A stretch of 64,000 bases of DNA from CAWDMN01 sp963803155. GTDB lineage: Bacteria; Acidobacteriota; Terriglobia; Versatilivoradales; Versatilivoraceae. The translations under genes and the position numbers were made by a program. The stretch lies in assembly GCA_963803155.1 (NCBI GenBank), contig CAWDMN010000037.1, positions 37,326 to 101,325 of the forward strand. The letters are read 5' to 3'. Below, in pieces: positions 53,469 through 61,278 of this stretch. Below the pieces are notes generated by a model. It searched no databases and was not told where the DNA came from. It was given only the letters and a program-made list of their open reading frames with translations. Position 1 is the stretch's first letter, and each line of letters opens with the position of its first letter.

Positions 53469-55184
53469 ATGACCATGGTGACTTTTACAATGAATGGACG
53501 TCAAATTCAGGCTCCGGCGGGAAACACCCTGCTGGAGGCTGCCAAGGCCAACCAGATCGATATCCCGACACTTTGCCACCATCCCCGCCTCGAGAATTTG
53601 GGGGGGTGCCGTGTCTGCCTGGTCGAAGTGGCCAAAGTGCCGCAGTTGCAGCCGGCCTGCACTTACCCGGTGACTGAGGGTATCACGGTGGATACCGAGT
53701 CTCCCCGGGTCCAGGAAATGCGGAAATTCGTCCTGGAAATGCTCTTCTCAGAGCGGAACCACTATTGTATGTTTTGCGAAATGAGCGGAGACTGCGAACT
53801 GCAGAGTCTAGCTTATCGCTTCGGGTTGGATCACTGGACGTATCCTACGCCATATCCCAAACTCCCCACGGATTCCTCCCGCAAATACTTTCTCATGGAC
53901 CACAACCGTTGCGTCCTCTGCCGGCGCTGCATCAGGGCTTGCAACGACGCCGTGGGTAACCACACGTTGGGTTTGAAATTGCGCGGCTCGAACACTATGA
54001 TCTGCGCCGACATGGATGTTCCTTTCGGGGAATCGAGCTGCGTCTCTTGTGGCACCTGCCTGCAGGTCTGTCCGACCGGCGCCCTGATCGATAAGCGCAG
54101 CGCTTACATGGGAAGAGACGCCCAAGTGGACCGGGTTGGCACTTCCTGCACCTTTTGTGCGGTGGGTTGTGGCCAGGAGATGGTCACGAGGTCTGGCCAC
54201 CTATTGCGCGTGGAGGGAGCATGGGATAGTAGCAACCAGGGAGTGCTTTGCGCGATGGGGCGTTTCGAACCCTTCGAAGATACCAGGGAAAGAGTAACCA
54301 CTCCCATGATCCGGGAAAATGCCGCGCTTCGACCCGCCAGTTGGGATGAGACTTTTGATTATTTAGCCTTGAGAAGCCGGGAATTCGGAGCCTCCAACAT
54401 CGAGGCTTGGACAACTGGCAAGGTTTTGGGTGAAACGATGGATGAGTTTGTCAATCTGTTCCGCAGAAAGATTGGGGCCAAGGTGGGTATCCTGGAATCC
54501 CTGCCCGCGGCTAATGAGTTGCCCGCGGATGGGCAACTTCAAGATCTGGATAGCGCCAGCTGCATCCTCGTCGTGGGCGCCGATCCCATGGCCACTCATC
54601 CGGTAGTGGGCTATCGCATCAAAAAGGCCAGATACAACGATGGTCTGCTTGTGGTTGTCCACGACAAGGATACTCAATTGTCGGTGTTCGCCCAGAAGAA
54701 ATACGATATGAGCCAGCTCCAGGATGCCATCGCCTCAGTTCAGGCACAGGATTCGGTGGTGGTAATCTATGGAACCGGTTTGCGATTATTGGATGCACAG
54801 AAGGTTTCCGCTCTCAAGGGCAAAGCTAAATTCATTCCCCTCTTCCCCTCCACCAATGGTTATCGGGCGAAGACTCTGGGATTGGAAAACAGTGTCGAAT
54901 CCGTTAAAGGAAAGATGACTTATTGGCTGATCGAAGACAAAGAAATAGACGAAGAGATGGCCGAGAAGATCCGCGAATCTGATTTTGTAGTTGCGCATGC
55001 TTCTCACCTTGGGCCTTTAACATCACTGGCCGATGTGGTGATTCCAGCTCCGGTCTGGTATGAGCGGGAAGGCACGTTCAGCAACTTAGAGGGGCGCCAA
55101 GTCGTGGTCACCCCCGCAACCCCTCTGCCTGCTGGAATGTTGACGGAAAAAGAGGTACTGAGTAGCTTGTCCTCAAAAATATGA
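53469..55184 (+). CDS. nuoG: HoxU/NuoG-like iron-sulfur subunit with reduced molybdopterin domain
   Basis: A 572-residue protein. 2Fe-2S ligands C36, C47, C50, C64; His-Cys 4Fe-4S site H98, C100, C103, C109 with the HoxU-like HxC spacing; two 4Fe-4S clusters (C148-C158 and C191-C201); then a molybdopterin-oxidoreductase Fe4S4 domain (C227, C230, C234, C261) and about 300 residues of a shortened NuoG/FdhA-like domain (CILVVGADPMATHPVVGYRI). No catalytic Cys/Sec-His of formate dehydrogenase and no H-cluster domain are seen, so it is an electron wire joining NuoEF to HoxYH. Start at ATG 53469 behind AAAGGAGTC; the frame upstream overlaps nuoF without a start signal. Confidence 0.9.
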   Translation: MTMVTFTMNGRQIQAPAGNTLLEAAKANQIDIPTLCHHPRLENLGGCRVCLVEVAKVPQLQPACTYPVTEGITVDTESPRVQEMRKFVLEMLFSERNHYCMFCEMSGDCELQSLAYRFGLDHWTYPTPYPKLPTDSSRKYFLMDHNRCVLCRRCIRACNDAVGNHTLGLKLRGSNTMICADMDVPFGESSCVSCGTCLQVCPTGALIDKRSAYMGRDAQVDRVGTSCTFCAVGCGQEMVTRSGHLLRVEGAWDSSNQGVLCAMGRFEPFEDTRERVTTPMIRENAALRPASWDETFDYLALRSREFGASNIEAWTTGKVLGETMDEFVNLFRRKIGAKVGILESLPAANELPADGQLQDLDSASCILVVGADPMATHPVVGYRIKKARYNDGLLVVVHDKDTQLSVFAQKKYDMSQLQDAIASVQAQDSVVVIYGTGLRLLDAQKVSALKGKAKFIPLFPSTNGYRAKTLGLENSVESVKGKMTYWLIEDKEIDEEMAEKIRESDFVVAHASHLGPLTSLADVVIPAPVWYEREGTFSNLEGRQVVVTPATPLPAGMLTEKEVLSSLSSKI

Positions 55185-55382
55185 CTGAGATTGGTTTTGT
55201 TCCACTAGACTTGACCTCCGCCGAAAGCGGAAGTGAGATGCGGATTCGAAGAGGTTAAGATTTTGGGTAAACGATCGATGGCCATTCCTGCATATTGCGA
55301 ACTTCTTTCCTGTGGGCCTGAATTTGAGTCGAACCCACGAAAATGGCGGGCAACCGGGACTGGGATGACAGAACCTGCAAAG

Positions 55383-55531
55383 GAACGCAGGACATGAGGC
55401 GTGAGAGGGCTTTGCTGAGATAGTGATTTCTCAAGTTCGATGAAACGGAATCGGTTTATTTAAGCCCTTGCGGATATTACAGACGATTGCACTACATCCT
55501 GTTCTCCTCTCACGTCTCATGCCCTGCGTTC
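55383..55531. repeat. 25-bp inverted repeat flanking 99 bases
   Basis: The arm at 55383-55407 (GAACGCAGGACATGAGGCGT then GAGAG) is inverted at 55507-55531 with two mismatches. It fills the centre of a 400-base gap between nuoG and hoxY, where the operon is otherwise compact. No gene is seen in the gap. Confidence 0.7.
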
Positions 55532-55591
55532 CCGGTCGGGCCGAATTTTATGGGATTCAGTTTGAAGCTTCTCCAAAGGAGATATAGATAC

Positions 55592-56131
55592 ATGGCGAAA
55601 CCGAAAGTAGCAAGTGACTGGCTGGCGGGCTGTTCGGGATGTCACATGTCGCTGCTGGATATGGATGAGAGGATTGTGGAGATCCTTCAGAAAATCCAGT
55701 TAACCTCCTCGCCGATTACCGATTTAAAACATCCGCCCGTCGAAGGGGTGGATGTTGGGATTCTGGAGGGAGGAATCAACAATACGACAAACCGCGCGGT
55801 AGCCCGCATGATGCGGAAACGGTGCAAATATCTGGTAGCTTTGGGAGATTGTGCGGTGTTTGGGGGCATTCCCACCATGCGCAACTTTTTCGAAATGGAA
55901 GATGCCTTGAAGCGCGCCTATGTGGAGACCGAAAGCACGGTTAACGGGAAGATCCCCAATTCGGAAGAGATTGGCAAACCGATTCGTTGCCGGGGAGTGG
56001 ACCAGGTAGTGAAAGTGGATATTTTTGTCCCCGGTTGTCCTCCCTCCGCGGATGCAATTTATTATGTGTTGAAGGAACTGGCCGAGGGGCGTATCCCGGT
56101 TCTGAAGGATGAGAACTTGAGATATGACTAG
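55592..56131 (+). CDS. hoxY: [NiFe] hydrogenase small subunit (HoxY type)
   Basis: A 179-residue subunit with one proximal 4Fe-4S cluster: C14 and C17 (AGCSGCHMSLLD), C87 (ALGDCAV) and C149 (VPGCPPSAD). Short length, no twin-arginine signal and no medial or distal cluster domains are the hallmarks of cytosolic HoxY. It feeds electrons from HoxH to the HoxU/NuoG-like subunit. Start chosen at ATG 55592 behind AAAGGAGATATAGATAC; the upstream 35 codons have no protein-like pattern and lie in the inverted-repeat gap. Confidence 0.95.
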   Translation: MAKPKVASDWLAGCSGCHMSLLDMDERIVEILQKIQLTSSPITDLKHPPVEGVDVGILEGGINNTTNRAVARMMRKRCKYLVALGDCAVFGGIPTMRNFFEMEDALKRAYVETESTVNGKIPNSEEIGKPIRCRGVDQVVKVDIFVPGCPPSADAIYYVLKELAEGRIPVLKDENLRYD

Positions 56132-56439
56132 CGAGACTTTGTCTCGGACTATAGAAACTTGCGGATGAGCCAAATTATAACTTGACGCAAAATCGTCGAC
56201 TTCTGTTGTTGAAGCACACTCGGGGGATCTCGTTCCGTCCCATAGGAACGCATCGATGACCCAATTCTGGACTTTGCATATAATCGTCAAGTGTTGGGAC
56301 TCAAATATACTGGAAATGTCGGCGACCTGCACGGGGATGCCGAATCGGAGAGGCGGAAAGCTGCCCATTCCCCGCAAGTCACTTCACTTCTTTTGGGAAT
56401 AATTAAGTCAGACCATAAGATCGATCAGGGAGAAACAAT
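56132..56439. other. Intergenic hoxY-hoxH, small hairpins
   Basis: 308 bases without a gene. CGAGAC-TTT-GTCTCG lies right at the hoxY stop (56132-56146) and CGTTCC/GGAACG at 56231-56250. AACTTGACG near 56182 is inverted as CGTCAAGTG near 56287. These could tune the relative amounts of the two hydrogenase subunits. Confidence 0.45.
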
Positions 56440-57858
56440 ATGCAAAAAGTCACCATCGAACCCGTGACCCGGATTGAAGGGCACGCCAAGGTCACCATTC
56501 ATTTGAACGATCGGGGTGATGTGGAGCGGGCCTTCATGCACGTCAATGAGTGGCGCGGGTTTGAGAAGTTTTGTGAAGGTCGTCCGTTTTTTGAAATGCC
56601 ACAAATCACGCCTCGCATTTGTGGGATCTGTCCGGTGAGTCATCACCTGGCTGCCGCCAAGGCATGTGATGTCGTCGCGGGAGTGACACCTCCCCGTCCG
56701 GCCAGTCTTTTGAGGGAACTGATGCACATGGGGCAGATCATCCAATCCCATTCCATGCATTTTTTTGAATTGGCGGGTCCGGACCTGTTGTTGGGATTTG
56801 ATGCCGACCCGTCGATCCGCCATGTGGGAGGACTGGTGGAAGCCAATCCGGACCTGGCGGTCAAGGCCGTTCGTCTCCGGGCTTTTGGGCAGGATATTAT
56901 CCGCCGCGTGGGGGGAAGAAGAATTCATCCGACTTTTGCGGTTCCCGGAGGCGTGAATGCCCCTTTTACCGCGGAGCATAGGGAAGCGATCCTCTCCCAA
57001 TTGGATGAAATGACGGGACTCATTCAACTCGGCATCCAGGTGGCAAAACAATGGTACGACGCGAATATGGATGTGGTTGAGAAATTTGCGGTGTTTTCCA
57101 CGGGCTATATGGGAATGGTGGATGCCGAGGGTGGTTTGCAGCTTTACGATGGCAAGGTGAGACTGGTAGACACCGAAGGCAAATTGTGGGAGGAGTACGA
57201 CGCCCAACAATATCTTTCCGTCGTGGCGGAGCGGGTGGAAGATTGGTCTTACTTGAAGTTCCCCTATTACCGAAAACGAGGATGGCCCGATGGGGTTTAT
57301 CGCGTGGGTCCATTGGCCCGCATGAATGTGGCTACACACATTCCTACTCCGCTGGCTCAGGAAGAATTTAAAAACTTTAAGATGCTCAATGGCGGCAAGC
57401 CAGTTGAAGCAACCCTTTATTACCATTACGCGCGTCTCATCGAGGATCTTTACGCCATTGAACGGTTGCGGGAGATTTTGGAAGATCGGGACATTCTTGC
57501 CATGGATGTCATCTCGCCTTCCACGCGGCTAGTGGGAGAGGGAGTGGGTGTCATAGAAGCTCCCCGTGGTACGCTTTTCCACCACTACAAGACGGACGAC
57601 AATGGGATGCTGACTCGCGTCAACCTGATCGTTGCCACGGGGCATAATAATTATGCCATGAATAAATCCGTCGAAATGGTGGCCAAAACTTTTGTCGATG
57701 GAAAAAACATAACCGAGGGGATGTTGAATCGCGTGGAGGCGGCTATACGGGCTCATGATCCGTGCCTTTCCTGTTCAACTCATGCGGTGGGGGCGATGCC
57801 GCTCGTAGTCGAAATGTTGGATTCCCATGGGCACATGGTAAAACGCCTCAGCCGGTAG
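56440..57858 (+). CDS. hoxH: [NiFe] hydrogenase large subunit (HoxH type)
   Basis: A 472-residue catalytic subunit. The NiFe site cysteines are C61 and C64 (RICGICPVSHHLAAAKACD) and C442 and C445 (DPCLSCSTH). The RICGICPVSHH wording is that of cytosolic bidirectional NAD-linked (group 3d-like) enzymes. After H448 come 24 residues (AVGAMPLVVEMLDSHGHMVK and four more), the peptide removed by the maturation protease encoded just downstream. ATG 56440 follows CAGGGAGAAACAAT. Together with HoxY and the NuoEFG-like subunits it should couple H2 oxidation or evolution to NAD(P)(H). No hypABCDEF genes are in the window. Confidence 0.97.
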   Translation: MQKVTIEPVTRIEGHAKVTIHLNDRGDVERAFMHVNEWRGFEKFCEGRPFFEMPQITPRICGICPVSHHLAAAKACDVVAGVTPPRPASLLRELMHMGQIIQSHSMHFFELAGPDLLLGFDADPSIRHVGGLVEANPDLAVKAVRLRAFGQDIIRRVGGRRIHPTFAVPGGVNAPFTAEHREAILSQLDEMTGLIQLGIQVAKQWYDANMDVVEKFAVFSTGYMGMVDAEGGLQLYDGKVRLVDTEGKLWEEYDAQQYLSVVAERVEDWSYLKFPYYRKRGWPDGVYRVGPLARMNVATHIPTPLAQEEFKNFKMLNGGKPVEATLYYHYARLIEDLYAIERLREILEDRDILAMDVISPSTRLVGEGVGVIEAPRGTLFHHYKTDDNGMLTRVNLIVATGHNNYAMNKSVEMVAKTFVDGKNITEGMLNRVEAAIRAHDPCLSCSTHAVGAMPLVVEMLDSHGHMVKRLSR

Positions 57859-57903
57859 TACGGTGTTGTGCCGTCGGCATAGCGAGGGGAGCAATCATGC
57901 CGG

Positions 57904-58040
57904 ACAAAAAGCTCGAAGCGCCGGCGAGTGGTCGGTTCCGCCAGACCAGAACCATGCTGCGCGGGCAAAACCGGGTCAAACGCTCATTATCACCTCGCGC
58001 TTTTCGCACGGCAAAGCAACTAGGCTGAACCAAAAAGCAG
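57904..58040 (-). repeat. Inverted copy of the 125-bp repeat unit
   Basis: Read in reverse it matches the tandem array at 63701: AGTTGCTTTGCCGTGCGAAA, GCGCGAGGTGATAATGAGCG, CCCGGTTTTGCCCGCGC, CACTCGCCGGCGCTTCGAGC. It is a single unit placed between hoxH and the maturation protease gene. Confidence 0.7.
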
Positions 58041-58138
58041 CATTTTTCTCTGCCCGCCATGCGAGTTTCGCCATCTGTTGCCAACTGTCGCGGAATTGCA
58101 AAAAAACGCAACTCCAAATATCCTATATGGTAGCATGC

Positions 58139-58186
58139 AGCGCGAAGCCGTCCCTGCCTGAATTCGGGATTGCTTCGCGCTTTTTT
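58139..58186 (+). terminator. Terminator or attenuator before the maturation protease
   Basis: AGCGCGAAGC at 58139 pairs exactly with GCTTCGCGCT at 58172 and is followed by six T. The loop is 23 bases. It ends 17 bases before the start codon of the protease, just upstream of its ribosome binding site, so it could end the hox transcript or attenuate the protease gene. Confidence 0.65.
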
Positions 58187-58202
58187 ATGTCTGGAGGAAA
58201 GT

Positions 58203-58682
58203 ATGCGGGGAAGGGTGCTGATCATTGGCTATGGGAATCCTTATCGACGGGACGACGGCGTAGCTTATCATGTTCTCAACGCCATTCGGCAGAAGCAGGG
58301 GAGATCCGCATTGGCCCAAGATGAAGACGGCATGGACGATTTGGGCCACCCGATCGACATGCTGATGCAGCACCAGCTCTTGCCGGAATTGTCCCCTTTG
58401 CTTGCGGATTACCAAACGATCATATTTGTGGATGCTCATACTGCCGCTTTCCCTGATTCTGTAAGAGTGATTGCAGTTGAACCTATGTATGGTTTTCATG
58501 CCGTGACACACCATATCAGTCCGGGTATGCTCCTGGAATTAGCCCAAAAAGGTCAAGGTGTCACTCTTACCGGCTGGTTGGTTTCAGTCCGTGGGAATGA
58601 TTTTGATTTTGGGGATATGCTTTCCCCTGCTTGTGAAAGTGCCGTTCCGGAAGCGGTGGAGGAGATAATGAAGTTGATTTAG
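58203..58682 (+). CDS. Hydrogenase maturation protease (HoxW/HycI family)
   Basis: A 160-residue endopeptidase that clips the C-terminal peptide from HoxH after NiFe insertion. IIGYGNPYRRDDGV (7-20) contains the conserved GxGN and the nickel-sensing aspartate D18; FVDAHTA gives the second acidic ligand and FHAVTHHISPGMLL the histidine. Length and position after hoxH fit. ATG 58203 follows TCTGGAGGAAAGT. A terminator-like hairpin directly upstream suggests its expression is set apart from hoxH. Confidence 0.9.
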   Translation: MRGRVLIIGYGNPYRRDDGVAYHVLNAIRQKQGRSALAQDEDGMDDLGHPIDMLMQHQLLPELSPLLADYQTIIFVDAHTAAFPDSVRVIAVEPMYGFHAVTHHISPGMLLELAQKGQGVTLTGWLVSVRGNDFDFGDMLSPACESAVPEAVEEIMKLI

Positions 58683-58956
58683 CTGACCATCTATTTTGTT
58701 ACCAGGTTCCGATTTTTGGCTTCTATATTTTTTTGGATCCGAGCATGGGGCGGAAGGGATTGCTCTGCATGGAAAGGCCTGGCGCCAGGCGTCAAGTACG
58801 GGATGATCTGCGCCATGTCAAAACCACGAAAGGGCAACGAGCGGTCGGCCGATGTTTCTTGTCTTGCTCTGCCTTTCCCCATTGATTTGCACTGCATAAA
58901 TTTGTACTGCTACCCCTTATCACCCGCTTCGAGCTTTTTGCTCAGCCTCAGCTGCT

Positions 58957-59130
58957 ATGGTAAAATCCACTATACGTCCAAGCTTGATCAGGGCAGATCC
59001 GGATAATGACGTGACTTTATTTTTGGAGACAACTCGACGACTTGGAAAAATATCGACCATTATTGCCCGGAACATTATCGCAAAGGGAGTGACAGATTTT
59101 CTTTTGAGAGACTTTTTTCGATTGGAGTGA
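58957..59130 (+). CDS. Possible 57-residue protein, unknown
   Basis: ATG 58957 to TGA 59128 encodes MVKSTIRPSLIRADPDNDVT and then LFLETTRRLGKISTIIARNI and so on. The composition is protein-like (alternating hydrophobic and charged residues in the second half), but there is no ribosome binding site and no family I recognise. It may be a chance frame or a gene remnant. Confidence 0.2.
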   Translation: MVKSTIRPSLIRADPDNDVTLFLETTRRLGKISTIIARNIIAKGVTDFLLRDFFRLE

Positions 59131-59408
59131 TTAGTCAAGAATGCCATCTCGTTGGTGTTCCGCGGGCAGGGCCTCAAATTCCACCTTCTTGAGACCGTCT
59201 CCTCCTTTATCCAAGATAATTGTCAATCCCCGTGATGTAACACCAATGCCCTTATCCTTACCCTATTCTCTCTCGCAGACTGGTCAAATTTTTGATCGAA
59301 AAGGAATAATTTTGTGTTTGTAAGATTGCCTTTTCTCATATGTCTCTTCAGGAGAATATCTTTTTGGCTTTAGCTTGTGTGATATTTGTCTATAGATTAC
59401 CATATTTA

Positions 59409-59436
59409 TTGATATTGTAGGGCGTAGTCATATAAA
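59409..59436 (+). promoter_or_regulatory. Sigma-70-type promoter for the pilin operon
   Basis: TTGATA at 59409-59414 and TATAAA at 59431-59436 with a 16-base spacer, about 90 bases before the first pilin gene. It lies in clearly AT-rich DNA. Confidence 0.55.
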
Positions 59437-59526
59437 GTTGTGGACGTTTTTGCCGATAGAATTGTATACGATGAGCACATCATCGTGAATTTTTCCTGGT
59501 TATTCGAGAAAAACTGGAGATATTAA

Positions 59527-60084
59527 TTGAAACAAAAGGGTTTTTCTCAAGTTGAACTCCTGGTTGCGGTCGGCATCATTTTGCTTTTGACGGTCATGGC
59601 CTTGCCGAGCATCCTAAATGGAATGGCGGTGTATCGCTTGAATTCAGCCGCCCACAACATTGCCAGCCAAATTCAGGCTGCCCGTTTCAGGGCGATCAGG
59701 AATAACTCCACGCAGGCGTTTCTGATCACAGCGACCCGGTCGGGCATTGACACCAACGTCAATGGCAGCCTTTCCGACAGTCAAGATATAGTGTATCCTT
59801 TCAGCTCGGGTGTGAATATCGCCACCTGTTCCGCTGCTCCGGTTGCCAGTGCAAGCGACATTGGGCCGGGGATGGCGGGGATCAATGGCATTGCCTTTAC
59901 CCCTCGAGGAACTTTGCGGCCCGTGTCGACTTCCGGTACTCCGGATTTTTCCACGGCCTTTCCTAGTTCCGGGGTTTTCGTCTGTCTTTCCAACGGACCT
60001 AAATTGTTTGCGGCGGTGACCGTGAGTCCGGTGGGGCAAGTCCGGACGTGGAGATCCAAAGACGGCTCGAGTTGGAGCAATTGA
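59527..60084 (+). CDS. Type IV minor pilin, GspH/FimT-like
   Basis: A 185-residue prepilin. The leader KQKG is followed by FSQVELLVAVGIILLLTVMA: a prepilin peptidase site after glycine, the conserved glutamate at +5 and the hydrophobic stalk helix. The globular part ends with a beta-strand and TWRSKDGSSW, as in GspH/FimT pseudopilins. Start at TTG 59527 behind GGAGATATTAA. It is first in a four-gene minor-pilin set; such proteins prime pilus assembly and sit at the pilus tip. Confidence 0.87.
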   Translation: MKQKGFSQVELLVAVGIILLLTVMALPSILNGMAVYRLNSAAHNIASQIQAARFRAIRNNSTQAFLITATRSGIDTNVNGSLSDSQDIVYPFSSGVNIATCSAAPVASASDIGPGMAGINGIAFTPRGTLRPVSTSGTPDFSTAFPSSGVFVCLSNGPKLFAAVTVSPVGQVRTWRSKDGSSWSN

Positions 60085-60085
60085 C

Positions 60086-60604
60086 ATGAAAATCATATTC
60101 TCAACCATACGCTGCTCGCTTCATGAACGGAAACACTGCCGGGAAAGAGGGCAAACGCAAAATCAGGCAGGTTTTACCTTGATCGAATTGATGATTGCCA
60201 CCATTATCCTAATGGTGGGAGCTTTGTCGGTGGCGACTCTGATCGGTTACTCGATAAAAAGCGATACGATTTCCCGGCATGACACCATCGCCATGTCTGC
60301 TTTGGAACATGAACTGGAGCGATTGCGGGCTCTGAGCTATAACGATCCGTTGCTGGCCAATGGAGGGAGTGCCGTGGGTACCGACGGGAAGATCAGTTTT
60401 ACCGGCTCGGCGGTTACGAATTATTCAGCCTTGGCGCCCATGGCGAATGAAGAGCTGGCTGGACGGACCGTATATTATGATGTCCGCTGGAACATCACCA
60501 CCATTGCTGGCGTGAGCATGAAGAAGATTACCGTTGCAGCCCAACGGCAGGGGGGAAATTGGTCCTTCAATCCAGTTCAACTCTCCATGCTGAAGAGCCA
60601 ATGA
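60086..60604 (+). CDS. Type IV minor pilin, PilV-like
   Basis: A 172-residue prepilin beginning one base after the previous stop codon. The peptidase site is QAG before FTLIELMIATIILMVGALSV, with glutamate at +5. The leader before it is about 29 residues, long for the family, so translation may start later. The globular domain has the PilV-type LEHELERLRALSY helix. It is part of the minor-pilin operon. Confidence 0.87.
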   Translation: MKIIFSTIRCSLHERKHCRERGQTQNQAGFTLIELMIATIILMVGALSVATLIGYSIKSDTISRHDTIAMSALEHELERLRALSYNDPLLANGGSAVGTDGKISFTGSAVTNYSALAPMANEELAGRTVYYDVRWNITTIAGVSMKKITVAAQRQGGNWSFNPVQLSMLKSQ

Positions 60605-60614
60605 GGAAGAATCC

Positions 60615-61259
60615 GTGAAAAAAGAGATTCCCCCTACAAAACAAATAAGCGGATTTTCGCTAAGTGAATTGATGATTGTCTTGGCCGTCTTTGCTCTTAT
60701 TTTAGGGGGGCTTTTTCGCAGCCTGGGCGGCGGCCAGCAGCGCTTTGACTTCGAACAGGATTTGTTGGAGGCGCAGCAGGCAGCGCGGGATTCCATGGAT
60801 TTGATGGTTCGTGAAATTCACTTGGCGGGGTACCCCAAGTCAGGGTATTACAACAGCGATAACAATCTGGGTTCAACCTGGACCACGACAAACCTGGCCA
60901 ACCGTGTGGCGGCCGGATTTATCACCATCAATGCCAGCCAGATTGGATTGGAAGCCGATGTCAACGATGACGGCATCGTCGAATGGGTGGAATACAGACT
61001 CAATGGGACAACCCTGGAGCGCAGTGTAGTGGCCAAGACTGGATCTGCCACTCCTAGTAGCGACTTCAAAACCCTGGCTCAAAATGTCACTAATCTCGTT
61101 TTTACTTATTTGGACTCGAACGGTGTGTCGACTGGCACGGCAGCCAATGTCAGGGCCGTAAACGTAGATTTGACTGTTCGGACGAACCAGGTCGATCCCC
61201 AATCGAGGGCCTATCGCTATATAACTCTTTCTTCCCGATCACAGGCTTTTAACCTGTAG
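60615..61259 (+). CDS. Type IV minor pilin, PilW-like
   Basis: A 214-residue prepilin starting at GTG 60615 behind AGGAAGAATCC. ISG precedes FSLSELMIVLAVFALILGGL, again with E at +5. The helix after it contains QQAARDSMDLMVREIHLAGY, the typical PilW continuation. Residues ADVNDDGIVEW (about 114-124) form a possible Ca-binding loop. It is expected to sit in the pilus tip complex together with the PilV- and PilX-like proteins. Confidence 0.87.
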   Translation: MKKEIPPTKQISGFSLSELMIVLAVFALILGGLFRSLGGGQQRFDFEQDLLEAQQAARDSMDLMVREIHLAGYPKSGYYNSDNNLGSTWTTTNLANRVAAGFITINASQIGLEADVNDDGIVEWVEYRLNGTTLERSVVAKTGSATPSSDFKTLAQNVTNLVFTYLDSNGVSTGTAANVRAVNVDLTVRTNQVDPQSRAYRYITLSSRSQAFNL

Positions 61260-61278
61260 TATTTTCCCAGGAGGGAAT

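Larger units (their letters stand above)
58683..59526. other. Intergenic between hydrogenase and pilin operons
   Basis: About 840 bases. It holds a fragment of the CGAGCG repeat family (near 58826), one possible small frame (58957-59130) and a promoter for the pilin operon (59409-59436). No other gene is seen. Confidence 0.45.

Noticed and set aside
53469..55184. Formate dehydrogenase alpha subunit
   Set aside because: No catalytic Cys/Sec-His motif and the molybdopterin domain is far too short; neighbours are HoxY and HoxH.
48533..55184. Trimeric [FeFe] hydrogenase HydABC
   Set aside because: No H-cluster motifs anywhere in the window; the catalytic subunits are HoxY/HoxH.
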